From Luteolibacter sp. (lineage in GTDB: Bacteria > Verrucomicrobiota > Verrucomicrobiia > Verrucomicrobiales > Akkermansiaceae), in NCBI GenBank assembly GCA_030696085.1, contig JAUYNL010000081.1:101327-165326 (forward strand): 64,000 bases of DNA, given 5' to 3'. Both the position numbers and the translations under genes were made by a program. Of the stretch, positions 42,316-53,100 are shown piece by piece. The notes below the pieces were generated by a model. That model had not been told where the DNA came from. It searched no databases and worked only from the letters and a program-made list of their open reading frames with translations. Each line of letters starts with the position of its first letter. Position 1 is the stretch's first letter.

Positions 42316-43089
42316 GTGATTCACCCGTCCGCCATCGTTTCGCCGCTCGCAAAAATTGGCAACAATGTCCGCATCGGCCCCTTCTGCGTGGTGGGCGCGA
42401 ATGTCGAGCTGGGCGATGACTGCGTGCTGCACTCGCACGTGGTGCTGGAGGGCCACTCGAAATTCGGGCGCGGCAACGAGTTTTTCCCCTTCGCCTGCAT
42501 CGGCGGAAAAACCCAGGACCTCAAGTATCAGGGCGAGCCGACCCGCCTCGAAGTGGGGAACCATAACGTGTTCCGCGAAAACTGTACGGTACACCGTGGC
42601 ACCCACGATTCCCTGCCGACGCGGATCGGCTCGCACAATCTGCTGCTCTGCTACTCCCACGTGGCGCATGACTGCCAGCTCGGCGACCACATCATCCTCT
42701 CGAACTCGGTCGGGCTGGCCGGCCACATCGTGGTGGAGGATCACGTCATCATCTCCGGGTTTGCGGCCGCGCATCAATTTTGCCGGATCGGACAACACGC
42801 CATCGTAGGCGGCCTGTCGAAGGTGGTGCAGGACGTGCCGCCCTTCATGATCGTGGATGGCAACCCGGCCACCACCCGCGGCCTCAACATGGTGGGCCTG
42901 CAACGCCGCGGTTTCGCCGAGGAGGACATCAAGGCCCTCAAATCCGCCTACAAAAAACTCTTCCTCAAGAAGGATGGAAATCTCGCCAACTCGATCAGCT
43001 CGCTCAAGGCGACCCACGCCGCGGACACGCCGCAGGTGGCGCACCTGATTCATTTCATCGAGAGCTCCGAGCGCGGCGTGACGCGCTGA
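42316..43089 (+). CDS. lpxA: UDP-N-acetylglucosamine acyltransferase
   Basis: 257 residues from GTG 42316 ('MIHPSAIVSPLAKIGNNVRIGPF'). Left-handed beta-helix hexapeptide repeats are followed by a helical tail. The active-site His lies in 'YSHVAHDCQLGDHIILSNSVGLAGH' and the nucleotide site in 'GGKTQDLKYQGEPT'. It carries out the first step of lipid A synthesis, showing an LPS-bearing outer membrane. It stands apart from lpxD/fabZ. Confidence 0.97.
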   Translation: MIHPSAIVSPLAKIGNNVRIGPFCVVGANVELGDDCVLHSHVVLEGHSKFGRGNEFFPFACIGGKTQDLKYQGEPTRLEVGNHNVFRENCTVHRGTHDSLPTRIGSHNLLLCYSHVAHDCQLGDHIILSNSVGLAGHIVVEDHVIISGFAAAHQFCRIGQHAIVGGLSKVVQDVPPFMIVDGNPATTRGLNMVGLQRRGFAEEDIKALKSAYKKLFLKKDGNLANSISSLKATHAADTPQVAHLIHFIESSERGVTR

Positions 43090-43252
43090 GGGGCGCGGGA
43101 AACGCAATTTGCCCGATGGAGGTTTCATTGGCGGTTTTTGAGCGCTCACCGGCCGGCGAGTCGGGAGACCCGCAATCCCGGCCCGCGGTTTTTTCAAAAT
43201 CAAAGCTCTTGGCGCGGCGCTCCGGCTGGATCATGCTTGCCGCTCATTCCGA

Positions 43253-44092
43253 ATGAGTACGGTTCTGGAGACGATTGATGGCGGCACGCGCTATCTGGAA
43301 AAACGAGGCATTGAGGATGCGCGCCGGAACATGCAGATGTTGGTGGCCCGGCAACTCGGCTGCACGCGCATGGACTTGTACTTGCAGTTCGACCGCCCGC
43401 TCGACGAGGAGGTGCTCGCACCGCTGCGCGAAACGCTGAAAAAACGCGGCGAGGGCATCCCGCTCCAGCATTTGCTGGGCACGGTGTGGTTTCACAAACA
43501 CGAGTTCAAAACCGACGCCCGCGCCCTGATTCCGCGGCCCGAGACCGAGGAACTCGCGGAGTGGATCCTCTCATGGGAACTCCCAAAAAACCAGCAGGTG
43601 CTCGACATGGGCTGCGGCTCCGGAGTGCTCGGCCTCACCCTCGCCGCCGCCCGGCCCGGCTGGGAGCTCACGCTTGCCGATGTCTCGCCGGACGCCCTTG
43701 CCCTGGCTCGGGAAAACGCGGCGCTCTTGGAACTCACATCCGCCTCGTTTCGCGAAAGCGATCTATTTTCCGCCATTCACGGCCCCTTCGATGGCATCGT
43801 GGCCAATCTCCCCTACGTCCCGGAATCCGAGCGCGCCACCATGGCCCGCGAGGTCCTGCATGATCCGGCGCTCGCGCTTTTCAGCGGCGCCGACGGCCTG
43901 GACCTGATCCGGAGCTTCATCCCGCAGGCTTTCCAGCACCTGAAACCCGGCGGCTGGCTGGTTTTGGAAATCGGCCATGATCAGGCTTCACAGGTCGCCG
44001 GATTTCTCCAAGCCTCCTTTTTCGCGGACATCACCGTGAAAACCGACCTCTCCGGCATCGCCCGTTTCCCCTTCGCCCGGCGGCCGCTCTGA
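43253..44092 (+). CDS. prmC: Peptide-chain release factor glutamine methyltransferase
   Basis: 279 residues. An N-terminal helical RF-binding bundle is followed by a Rossmann domain: 'PLQHLLGTVWF', 'ALIPRPETEELAEW', 'VLDMGCGSGVLGLTLA', and the catalytic loop 'IVANLPYVPESE'. The usual NPPY is NLPY here, a variant known in the family. It methylates the Gln of the GGQ motif in RF1/RF2. prfA is not adjacent; murA follows 36 bases downstream and is probably co-transcribed. Confidence 0.93.
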   Translation: MSTVLETIDGGTRYLEKRGIEDARRNMQMLVARQLGCTRMDLYLQFDRPLDEEVLAPLRETLKKRGEGIPLQHLLGTVWFHKHEFKTDARALIPRPETEELAEWILSWELPKNQQVLDMGCGSGVLGLTLAAARPGWELTLADVSPDALALARENAALLELTSASFRESDLFSAIHGPFDGIVANLPYVPESERATMAREVLHDPALALFSGADGLDLIRSFIPQAFQHLKPGGWLVLEIGHDQASQVAGFLQASFFADITVKTDLSGIARFPFARRPL

Positions 44093-44128
44093 CTTTCAGA
44101 CCTCAACTTTCACCTTTCAAATTCCCAG

Positions 44129-45397
44129 ATGGATAAACTCATCGTTCACGGCGGCGCCACCCTGCGGGGCTCGATCAATATTTCAGGCTCCAAAAACGCC
44201 TCCCTGCCGATCCTCGCCGCCTCGCTGCTCACCGCGGAGCCCTGCATCATCCGCCGCGTGCCCGATGTCTCGGACACGAACTACATGATCCAAATCCTCA
44301 GCGCCATGGGGGCCGATGTCGAACGCTCCTCCGGCACGGTGCGCATCACCTGCGCGGATATTTCCGATGTCGCTCCCTACGAACTCGTGCGCCGCATGCG
44401 CGCCTCGATTTGCGTCATGGGTCCGCTGCTCGCCCGCAAAGGCCGCGCCGTGGTCTCGCTGCCGGGCGGCTGCGTGATCGGTGACAGGCCGGTGGACCTC
44501 CACCTGCGCGGACTCGAAGCGCTGGGCGCGAAAGTCGAATTCGAGGGGGGAAACATCATCCTCACCGCCAGGGACGGCCTGCGCGGCGCGGAAATCGACC
44601 TTTGCGGCACCCACGGACCGACCGTGCTGGGCACCGACAACGTGATGATGGCCGCCACCCTCGCCGAAGGCATCACCGTGATCGAATCCGCCGCCGCCGA
44701 ACCCGAGGTGATCGATCTCGCGGATTTCCTCAATGCGATGGGCGCGAAAATCACCGGAGCCGGCACCCGCCGAATCGTCATCGAAGGGGTGAGGGAACTA
44801 CGCGGCGTGGAGCACACCGTGATTCCGGACCGCATCGAGGCGGGAACCTTCATGGCTGCCGCCGCACTGGCCGGCGATGAGGTGAAACTGCGCCGCGTCT
44901 GCCGGGAGCACCTCAAAGCCATCACCGCAGCCATCGAACAATCCGGCCATCGCGTCGAGTTCAACGAAGCCGGAAACACCTGCACGGTTTTCCGCGGGGA
45001 AACCTTCCATGGCGTGGATCTCGTCACCGCGCCCTACCCCGGCTACCCCACCGACATGCAGGCGCAGATGACCGCGCTGCTCGCCACCACGCCGGGCATC
45101 AGCGTCATCAAGGACACGATTTTCCCGCAGCGTTTCATGCATTGCGCCGAGCTCAAGCGCATGGGCGCGGATATCAAGATCGACCATGGCACCGCCGTCG
45201 TGCGCGGCGTGGCGCAACTTTCCGCCGCACCCGTGATGGCCTCCGATCTGCGCGCTTCCGCCGCTCTGGTGCTCGCCGCCCTCACCGCCAAGGGAGACAC
45301 CGAAATCAGCCGCCTCTACCACATCGACCGCGGCTACGAGCACATCGATGAAAAACTCCTGATGCTGGGAGCCGAAGTGGAACGCGTGAAAGACTGA
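44129..45397 (+). CDS. murA: UDP-N-acetylglucosamine 1-carboxyvinyltransferase
   Basis: 422 residues. It adds enolpyruvate from PEP to UDP-GlcNAc, the committed step of peptidoglycan synthesis. Seen: 'GSKNASLPILAASLLT', the active-site Cys in 'LPGGCVIGDRPVDLHLRGL' (the fosfomycin target, kept), 'PDRIEAGTFMAAAA' and 'YPTDMQAQMTALLA'. The stop is 8 bases from the convergent gene. Confidence 0.98.
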   Translation: MDKLIVHGGATLRGSINISGSKNASLPILAASLLTAEPCIIRRVPDVSDTNYMIQILSAMGADVERSSGTVRITCADISDVAPYELVRRMRASICVMGPLLARKGRAVVSLPGGCVIGDRPVDLHLRGLEALGAKVEFEGGNIILTARDGLRGAEIDLCGTHGPTVLGTDNVMMAATLAEGITVIESAAAEPEVIDLADFLNAMGAKITGAGTRRIVIEGVRELRGVEHTVIPDRIEAGTFMAAAALAGDEVKLRRVCREHLKAITAAIEQSGHRVEFNEAGNTCTVFRGETFHGVDLVTAPYPGYPTDMQAQMTALLATTPGISVIKDTIFPQRFMHCAELKRMGADIKIDHGTAVVRGVAQLSAAPVMASDLRASAALVLAALTAKGDTEISRLYHIDRGYEHIDEKLLMLGAEVERVKD

Positions 45398-45404
45398 GAT
45401 GCCT

Positions 45405-45977
45405 TCAGCCCCCGCTCCCGGCGCACAGGCACAGCGGATCCGCATGTTCCGCCGGATCCCGGTCCCAGGTGCGGACAAAGGCCTCGATCTCGGCCAGCAG
45501 CACCTCGCACTGCTTGTTCCACTTGGCGGTGCCGCGCAGAATGAGCGTGCTCTCGCGCAGTCCCGTGAAGCGGATCTCCTCCGCCCCGGAGGAACGGAGA
45601 TGGCGCAGCTCCACGCGCAGGCTTTCGAAAAACGCGAGCTCGAATCCATTTCCCGCCTCCATCGCGGCATGCACCAGCGACACCGTCACGGGCGGGGCCA
45701 GCGCTTCGAGTTTCTCGGCGATCTGGCCGCAACCGATCTTGACGAGCATCTTGCGCATCCGGTCGTAAAGCTCGTCGAGCTGCAGCAACTTCAGCGGGCA
45801 TCTCGTTTCAAGATATTTCACGATCCCGCTGCGGATGTCGTCCACGAAGGGAAAGTCATCATGCTGGGCGGCGCGAGCGGCGCGCCGCAGCGCGGAGTCC
45901 AGCCATGCGGTGTCGTAGTCGATCACTTGATAGCGGCCGATCTGAAGGGCGGGGCGGTTGCCGATGAGGGATATCAC
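45405..45977 (-). CDS. Conserved protein of unknown function, downstream of nrdR
   Basis: 190 residues, mixed alpha/beta, no signal or membrane segment. Notable stretches are 'GIVKYLETRCPLKLLQLDELYDRMRKMLVKIG' and 'RGTAKWNKQCEVLLAEIEAFV'. I do not recognise the family. It lies 68 bases after nrdR on the same strand, so co-expression is plausible. Confidence 0.65.
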   Translation of the reverse strand: MISLIGNRPALQIGRYQVIDYDTAWLDSALRRAARAAQHDDFPFVDDIRSGIVKYLETRCPLKLLQLDELYDRMRKMLVKIGCGQIAEKLEALAPPVTVSLVHAAMEAGNGFELAFFESLRVELRHLRSSGAEEIRFTGLRESTLILRGTAKWNKQCEVLLAEIEAFVRTWDRDPAEHADPLCLCAGSGG

Positions 45978-46045
45978 TGAGGGGAATTAGTGCCTGTAGG
46001 GGAGGGGGGAGGCGGGCAAGGGGGAGCTGGTGGGTGTGGGTGGAA

Positions 46046-46537
46046 TCAATCCTTGAATAGGCGGCGCTGGAACGGATCCCTCGCGGCGCGGCGTGATAGC
46101 GACTGGATCTCCCGGATGAACTCGTTGACGTCGTCGAACTGCCGGTAAACCGATACGTAGCGCACGTAGGCCACCGGATCGATCTGATGCAACTTGTCCA
46201 TCACCTTGGTGCCGATGATGTGGGAAGGCACCTCGCTGAGGTGATCCTTGTGAAGTTCGGTTAGAATCTCCTCCACCGCGCGGTCGAGACGGTCCATCGG
46301 CACCGGGCGTTTTTCGCAGGCCTTCACCAGCCCGCTCATGAGCTTCTCGCGGTTGAGCGCCTCGCGGGTGCCATCGCGCTTCACCACCCGCAACTCGGTG
46401 CGCTCGATCTGCTCGTAGGTCGTGTAGCGATAGCCGCAGCGCAGACATTCGCGCCGCCGACGAATCGTCGTTCCGTCCTTGGAGGACCTGGAATCGAGGA
46501 CTTTGTCTTTGAGAGAACCGCATTGGACGCAACGCAT
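46046..46537 (-). CDS. nrdR: Transcriptional repressor of ribonucleotide reductase genes
   Basis: 163 residues. An N-terminal zinc ribbon ('MRCVQCGSLKDKVLDSR', 'CLRCGYRYTTYE') is followed by an ATP-cone domain ('VVKRDGTREALNREKLMSGLVKACEKRPV') that senses ATP/dATP. It binds NrdR boxes upstream of nrd operons. It carries a C-terminal extension of ~15 residues after the ATP cone. Confidence 0.97.
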   Translation of the reverse strand: MRCVQCGSLKDKVLDSRSSKDGTTIRRRRECLRCGYRYTTYEQIERTELRVVKRDGTREALNREKLMSGLVKACEKRPVPMDRLDRAVEEILTELHKDHLSEVPSHIIGTKVMDKLHQIDPVAYVRYVSVYRQFDDVNEFIREIQSLSRRAARDPFQRRLFKD

Positions 46538-46672
46538 GGGGGCTGGTGGGAACCGACGGATGAGAGATTAGTGACACCGGTGGTAGCGTCAAGGCCAAAA
46601 CTACGGCAGATTTAGTGGATGGGGTTTGCGCAAAGCGAAGTGAACGAACAGGCGCTCCACCCACCCTGGCTC

Positions 46673-47263
46673 TCAGCACTTTGCTTGCGGCTTCCTGCCC
46701 GCCGCCTCCTCGCGCAGGCCGCCGATGAAGAGCAACACGGCGGCGATGCAGATGCAGGAGTCCGCCACGTTGAAGGATGGCCACCAACCGCCGCTCGATG
46801 GCACGATCTTGTCGTAGAGCGGCAGCTTCACCGCGATGAAATCCACCACATAACCTTCGGACAAGCGCTCCCAGAACGAGCCGTCCTTGAAGTCGTCTAA
46901 CAAAAACCCCTGGGCCAGGCGGTCGGTGAGATTGCCGAGGATGCCGCAGAGCAGCAGGGCCACGGCGATCATCGAGAGCGGGTGGTTGAAGACGCCCTTC
47001 TTCCAGAAAACCCGGATCAGGGTGAGCGCCAGCAGCGGCACGAAGAGGAATACGACGGGTGCCCACGCGGTGCCATTGCCAAACCCGAAGGCGACTCCCT
47101 GGTTGTGGACCCTCACGAGATGGAAGACATCCTCGATCACCGCGATGTTCGCACCCGGCTTCAGCCATGGCGGTGGAAACGCGCTGATGGTCCAGAACTT
47201 CGTGGCCTGATCGAGCACGTAGAGCGGAAGCGTGAGGAAGAGCAGGAGCCGGGGAAATGTCAT
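46673..47263 (-). CDS. lspA: Lipoprotein signal peptidase
   Basis: 196 residues from ATG 47263. Four transmembrane helices with both catalytic Asp motifs of type II signal peptidase: 'CGILGNLTDRLAQGF' and 'FNVADSCICIA'. It cleaves prolipoproteins before the lipidated Cys. It is 14 bases downstream of ileS, the classic ileS-lspA pairing. Confidence 0.97.
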   Translation of the reverse strand: MTFPRLLLFLTLPLYVLDQATKFWTISAFPPPWLKPGANIAVIEDVFHLVRVHNQGVAFGFGNGTAWAPVVFLFVPLLALTLIRVFWKKGVFNHPLSMIAVALLLCGILGNLTDRLAQGFLLDDFKDGSFWERLSEGYVVDFIAVKLPLYDKIVPSSGGWWPSFNVADSCICIAAVLLFIGGLREEAAGRKPQAKC

Positions 47264-47277
47264 GGGTCTTATTAGTC

Positions 47278-50016
47278 TCATGGACAAACGTCCTCGCAGC
47301 GCTGACACAGCCCGCTATCGAGAACCGGCTCGTGTCTCCGGCAGCGCGGGCAGAGGCGGTGATCGGTTTTGCGGACGGTGGCATGGAGCACGGAGCCCGG
47401 CTCCGCCTTCAGTCCGGCAATGATGAGGAACTCGGTGGCGAAATCGCGGTCATTGAGCAGCGGCAGCAGCGCGGCGTCGGTTTCCGGGATGGTTAGAGAA
47501 ACATCCGCCTCGTTGTTGCGGGTGAATTCCTTCGCCTGGATGCGGCCTTCGATGGCGGTCTGAATGGTGGATTTGATTTCAAACAGGCGCTTTGCGGTCG
47601 CGCTCGCCTCGCCGGGCGCGAAGGCCGGATCCGCTGCCGGGAAATCCTGTTCATGCACGCTGCCGGCGGTGAAGGGCGCGTGCTCCCACGCCTCGTCGGC
47701 CGTGTAGGCGAGGATCGGCGCGAGCAGCCTGGTGATGGAGGTGAAGATCGCGAACATCGCACACTGTGAGGCCACGCGGCGCGGGGAGTCCTTCGCATCG
47801 CAATACATCCGGTCCTTCGTGGCATCGATATATACGGCGGATAGATCGTGCGTGCAGAAGTTGTTGAGCGCGTTGAACACCTTGCGAAACTCGAACGTTT
47901 CATAGCCCTTGAGGCATTCGGCGGTGACGGCATGCAGGCGTTCGAGGATCCAGCGGTCGAGCAGGGGGAGTTGAAATTTGAAATTTGAAATTTGAAATTT
48001 GGAAGGATCGAAGCCATCCAGGTTTCCTAACAGGATTCGCAGCGTGTTGCGCAGGCGGCGGTAAGGCTCGGCCACCTGCTTGAACAAATCCTCGCCGAAG
48101 GGCACCTCGTTCTGCCAGTCCACGGAGGAAACCCACAGACGCACGATGTCCGCGCCGTATTTGTTGTAGAAATGCGCGGCGTCGATCGGTTTGCCCGCTT
48201 TCTCGGCCTCGGATTTGGAGAGCTTCTTCTTGTCCTTGTCCACCACGAAGCCGTGGGTCATCACCGTCTTGTAGGGCGCGGTGCCGCGGTAGCCGACGCT
48301 GAGCATGAGCGAGCTCTGGAACCAGCCGCGGTGCTGGTCGGTGGCTTCCAGATAGAGATCCGCCGGCGCGTGAAGCTCCGGATGCTTGTCCAGCACGGCG
48401 ACATGCGAGCAGCCGGAATCGATCCACACGTCCAGCGTGTCGCGGCACTTCTTCACGCCGGCGGGCAGGCCGAGGCGCGCGGCGATCTCCGCATCCGTGT
48501 GCTCGAACCAGAAATTCGTCCCTTCGGTTTCCACCAGCTCGGCGACTTTCATTGCGAGCTCCGATGATAGAATGGCCTGGTTGTTTTCATCGAAGAAAAC
48601 CGGCAGCGGCACGCCCCAGGTGCGCTGGCGCGAGATGCACCAGTCCGGCCGCGCCTCGACGGTGCCGTAAATCCGGTTGCGGCCCCATGCGGGCAGCCAC
48701 TCGACTCCGTCGATCGCGCAAAGCGCCTGGCCGCGCAGCTTGTCGAGCGAGATGAAGAACTGCTCGACGGCGCGGAAGATGATCGGCGTTTTCGAGCGCC
48801 AGCAATGCGGATAGGAATGCTTGTAAACCTCGCGGCCTAACAAATGCCCGCTCTCCGCGAGGATCTCGATGATGCGTTCGTTCGATTTGAAAACGTGGAC
48901 GCCCACGAGTTCGTCCAGTCCGACCTCGGCGGTGAACTTTCCCTCGTCATCGACGGGCGAGAGCACGGCGAGGCCGTTCTGCTGGCCAGCCATATAGTCG
49001 TCCGCGCCATGGCCCGGGGCGATGTGGACGACGCCGGTGCCGGTCTCGGTGGTGACGAAGTTCGCGAGGATGACCTTCGACTGGCGGTTCAGAAATGGAT
49101 GCCGCGCCTCCAATCCTTCGAGTTGGCGGCCTTTGATTTCCCCCAGAGTCTCGGCAAGAGCGAAACCGGTCTTGGTGTGAAAATCGGCGATGAGCTCGCG
49201 CACGATCACCAGCGTTTCCTCGCGGTCGGCGATCTCGTTTTTAAAACGTCCGATGATATAAGTGAACTCCGGATGCACGGCGAGGCCGAGGTTCGCCGGA
49301 AGCGTCCAGGGCGTGGTGGTCCAGATCGGGATGCTGGCCTTGCCGGCATACTCGCCGGATACGAGCGGGAACTTGACGAAGATCGCCGGACTCTCCTTGT
49401 CCTGATATTCCACTTCCGCCTCGGCGAGGGCGGTTTGCGCTCCGTAGGACCACTGGACCGGCTTCTTCGCCTGATAGATGCTGCCGTTTTCCACCAGCTT
49501 GGCGAAGACGCGCAGGATGCTCGCCTCGTAACCGGGAGCCATCGTGAGATATGGGTTTTTCCAATCGCCGAAAACACCGAGCCGGCGGAACGAGCCGCGC
49601 TGGACATCGATGAACCTCGTCGCAAACTCGGCGCAGCGGCGGCGGATTTCCGCAGGCTCCAGCCCGGCGGCCTCCTTGACCACCTTGAACTCGATGGGCA
49701 GCCCGTGGCAGTCCCAGCCGGGGATGAAGGGCGTGGTGAAACCCGCCATCGTCTTGGATTTCACCACCAGGTCCTTGAGCAGCTTGTTGAGCGCGGTGCC
49801 CATGTGGACGTCGCCGTTCGCGAAGGGCGGACCATCGTGCAGGATGAATTCCGGGGCGTTTTCCGCACGGCGGCGGCCGATGATTTTCGCGTAAAGACCG
49901 TCGTTTTCCCAACGCTCGAGGCGCTTCGGTTCGTTCTCCACGAGGTCTCCCCGCATCGGGAAAGTCGTTTGCGGAAGGGTCAGCGTGTCTTTGTAATTCG
50001 GGGCGGCGGCGCTCAT
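47278..50016 (-). CDS. ileS: Isoleucyl-tRNA synthetase
   Basis: 912 residues. Class I signatures: 'PPFANGDVHMGTALNK' (HIGH as HMGT), 'KKLSKSEAEKAGK' (KMSKS), editing domain around residues 200-390, and C-terminal zinc binding 'CPRCRRHEPVLDSGLCQRC'. It is of the bacterial, not mupirocin-resistant, type. The linker between 'LGNLDGFDP' and 'LDRWILERL' is encoded by a tandem heptamer repeat reading 'KFQISNFKFQ', unlike the normal linker. It is followed by lspA. Confidence 0.97.
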   Translation of the reverse strand: MSAAAPNYKDTLTLPQTTFPMRGDLVENEPKRLERWENDGLYAKIIGRRRAENAPEFILHDGPPFANGDVHMGTALNKLLKDLVVKSKTMAGFTTPFIPGWDCHGLPIEFKVVKEAAGLEPAEIRRRCAEFATRFIDVQRGSFRRLGVFGDWKNPYLTMAPGYEASILRVFAKLVENGSIYQAKKPVQWSYGAQTALAEAEVEYQDKESPAIFVKFPLVSGEYAGKASIPIWTTTPWTLPANLGLAVHPEFTYIIGRFKNEIADREETLVIVRELIADFHTKTGFALAETLGEIKGRQLEGLEARHPFLNRQSKVILANFVTTETGTGVVHIAPGHGADDYMAGQQNGLAVLSPVDDEGKFTAEVGLDELVGVHVFKSNERIIEILAESGHLLGREVYKHSYPHCWRSKTPIIFRAVEQFFISLDKLRGQALCAIDGVEWLPAWGRNRIYGTVEARPDWCISRQRTWGVPLPVFFDENNQAILSSELAMKVAELVETEGTNFWFEHTDAEIAARLGLPAGVKKCRDTLDVWIDSGCSHVAVLDKHPELHAPADLYLEATDQHRGWFQSSLMLSVGYRGTAPYKTVMTHGFVVDKDKKKLSKSEAEKAGKPIDAAHFYNKYGADIVRLWVSSVDWQNEVPFGEDLFKQVAEPYRRLRNTLRILLGNLDGFDPSKFQISNFKFQLPLLDRWILERLHAVTAECLKGYETFEFRKVFNALNNFCTHDLSAVYIDATKDRMYCDAKDSPRRVASQCAMFAIFTSITRLLAPILAYTADEAWEHAPFTAGSVHEQDFPAADPAFAPGEASATAKRLFEIKSTIQTAIEGRIQAKEFTRNNEADVSLTIPETDAALLPLLNDRDFATEFLIIAGLKAEPGSVLHATVRKTDHRLCPRCRRHEPVLDSGLCQRCEDVCP
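47971..48002. repeat. TTGAAAT heptamer tandem repeat inside ileS
   Basis: Four units plus part of a fifth of a 7-base unit, translated in frame on the minus strand as about ten residues of the ileS linker. A related AT-rich unit recurs in non-coding sequence at 58331-58370 and 60371-60410. Confidence 0.85.
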
Positions 50017-50194
50017 GACGGGGCGCGGACGCTAGCAACCGCCTCCGGTGGGGTCAACCTCGGGAAAGGAAGCAATCATCCTCCTCGTTTCCTTGGGGAT
50101 CCGGACACCGCATTTCCGTGTCACAAATGAAAATTTTGAATTCCATTTCGGTGGGATGCGTTTAGACAAGCAACTGCTTGCAAGTCATATCCCT

Positions 50195-53100
50195 ATGAAA
50201 CCGATCACACTCGCCATCACGGCGTCCCTGGCCATGTTCATGGCCGCCTCCGCGGTGCCAAGGCTCATCGTTTCCACCCCGTCGCTCGCGCCGGAATCCA
50301 AGATCGATCTCGCACTGGATTTACCGGTGATCGAGGTTGCCGAAATCGGAAAAACCATTCCCAATACCTGGCTTGAAATCCAGCCCGCCTTGCCCGGAAA
50401 ACTGCGCTGGAAGGCCCAGAACATCGCCGCGTTCCTCCCGGAACAGCCGCCGGCCATCGGCGTGTCATACGCGTTTTCGATTCCCAAAGACCGCAAGCAT
50501 CTCGACGGATCGCCCGTGGCCGCCGGAAAATTCGCCACCCTTTCCTGCGAGGAGTTCCGCATCGTCTCCAGCCACTCGCCCAAGCGCTGGTCCGCCGACT
50601 ACACGCCGTCACTCTCCTCATGGTTGCTGGCCTTCAATGACGATGTCGATCCGGCCGCCGCCGCAGCCTTCATCGCCTTTGCCTCCAAGTCCGGCCAGCG
50701 TGTCGCCGCCCGCCTCGAACGCGTGTCCGCCGCCAAGGCTGGATACCTCGGCAGCCAGAACCCAACCTGGACTGCGCGCTGGGCCGCCAGGGACGCCGAT
50801 GCCGCCAGCGAGGCGGAAATCCTGCCGGACTCCCTGCTTCCCCATGTCCTTGGCGCGAGTCCGCTCTCTCCGCTGCCGCCCGGCGAAGCATGGCACCTTT
50901 CCGTTCTCAAAGGCCTTCCGAACGCATCCGCCAGCGCCCGCCTCGGCGCGGACACGCAGTTCCAAATCGGCAATATCGAGACCTTCCGTGTCACGGAGAT
51001 CTCCACCCGCGTCATCGCCGACGAACCGCGCCGCATCATCCTCACCTTCAACCATCCGCTGCCCGAAATGCTCCCTGAGGATTTCCTGGAAACCGCCATC
51101 TCCATCGTGCCGCAGCCGGAAAACCTCAAGGCGGAGGTGGATGGCCGCCGAATCATTCTCACCGGCGATCTGCTCGCGGAAGACCAATACACCGTCACCC
51201 TCCACCCGAAACTCAGCTCAATTACAGGCTTTCCGCTCAGCGGGGGGAAATCGGAAAAGCTGAAATTCGAACACCTCAAGCCCGGCGTCGCACTGCCATC
51301 CGAGGACGTCGGCCAACTCGCCAAGGGCAACCGCAAATACCGGCTCTTCACCCAGAACCTGGAAAGCATGAGGGTGCGCATCAAGAAACTCGAAGGCGCG
51401 GACCTGATCCGTGCCTTCCAGGGATACCGCCACTTCACCGGCCGCGGCCCGGATCACGAATCCATCCGCCCGACCGCTCCCGTGCCCTACCCGCTGATTG
51501 TCGGCTCCTCCGTCGCCGATCGCGAAATCCCTCTCGGAAACCCGATCGACACCACCCGGATCGTCACCCTCGATTGGAATGAAGTCCTGCCGAAAGATAT
51601 GACCTGCGGCGTGCTTTTCCTCGAATCATCAGGCAAGCCGCACGCGAAATGCGGGACATCCGATCGCAGCACCACCCAGGCCATCATCCAGCTCACCGAC
51701 ATCGGCCTCGCATGGAAACTCACGCCCGCCGAGGCCTTCGTCTATGCCTTCTCCTGTGAGACCGGCGCGCCCCTCCCCGGGGTGAATCTCCAACTCTTCG
51801 GTGAGGATGCCTCCGCCTTGCAAAGCGCCGATACCGATGCCTCCGGCCTCGCCACCCTGCCGCGTCTCGCCGCCGCCCGCCACCTCCAGGCATCTCTCGA
51901 AAAGGACACTTATGTCACCGCATTCGATGGCACGCTCGAAACCGTCGGCATGTGGCATTTCCCCGTCCGCTATTCATGGAACAAACCCCTCGATTCCTCG
52001 CGCCAGGCGTTTCTTTTCACCGACCGCTCGCTCTATCGGCCCGGCGAAACGGTGCGCCTCAAAGGCATCCTGCGCACCCTCGCGGGAAATGCCATCCTGC
52101 CCGCCAAACCCGGCCCCGCACGCATCGTCTTGCTCGATCCCACCGATAGGGAAATCCTCAATCAGGCGGTCACTCTATCAGCCGGCGGATCGTTTGATTT
52201 CACCCACGCGCTCGCCCCTGCCAGGACCGGCACCCACACGATCCGCCTGGAGTTTCCCGAAGAGCTCGCCGCCGTCAGCGAATCCAATGAGCATGTGGAT
52301 TGGTATGAACGCGAGCGAATCCTCGAAAACGCCCGCTTCGATATCCCGCTGCGCGTTGAGGAATTCCGCCGCAATGCCTTTGAAATCACCCAGGAAATTT
52401 CCACTCCGGAGATCGGCGCGAAATCCGTCAGCGTGAACCTCGGCGCGAATTACTATCAGGGCCAGCCGGTCGCCGCCGGTGAAGTGAAAACCTTCAGCAG
52501 CGTCACCGCGAGAAACCCCTATCCGGAACGCTTCCGCGATTTCCAGTTCGGAAATCACCGCACCTATGACTGGAGTTATTGGTACCATTATTTCGGTTAT
52601 GGCGATGACGATGAGGACCGCACCCGCCACAGCACCCGGCTCCAGGGCGAGGCCCGGCTCACCGCGGATGGCAGCGCCACCTTCGCCGTGCGCATCCCGG
52701 ATGGCGATTTCCCCACCTCCCGCGAGGTGATGGTCGCCTCCGAAGTCACCGATGCCAACAATCAGACACTCACCGCCCGCGGCACCACCATCGTGCATCC
52801 CGCATCCGTGCATGTCGGCATTTCACGCATCGACCGCATCGTGCGCGTCGGCGAGCAAATGCCGCTGCGCATCGTCGCCATCGATACCGCGGATCAACCC
52901 TACACCGCGCCGCTCAAGCTCACCGCCACGCTCACCCGCGAGCTGAACTCCGCCGTGAAAACACGCAACGAATCCGGCGACACCACCACCCGCAATGATG
53001 TGAGCGAGCACACCGTGCTCACTACCGAAATCACTCTCGATCCCGCCGCCTCCGCCGGCGGGGGCCAGCCCTTCGTCTTCACTCCGGAGTCCAACGGCCT

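Noticed and set aside
47278..47500. T-box or other leader riboswitch for ileS
   Set aside because: The ileS leader (50017-50194) is only 178 bases shared with a divergent gene, and I found no T-box core or specifier stem.
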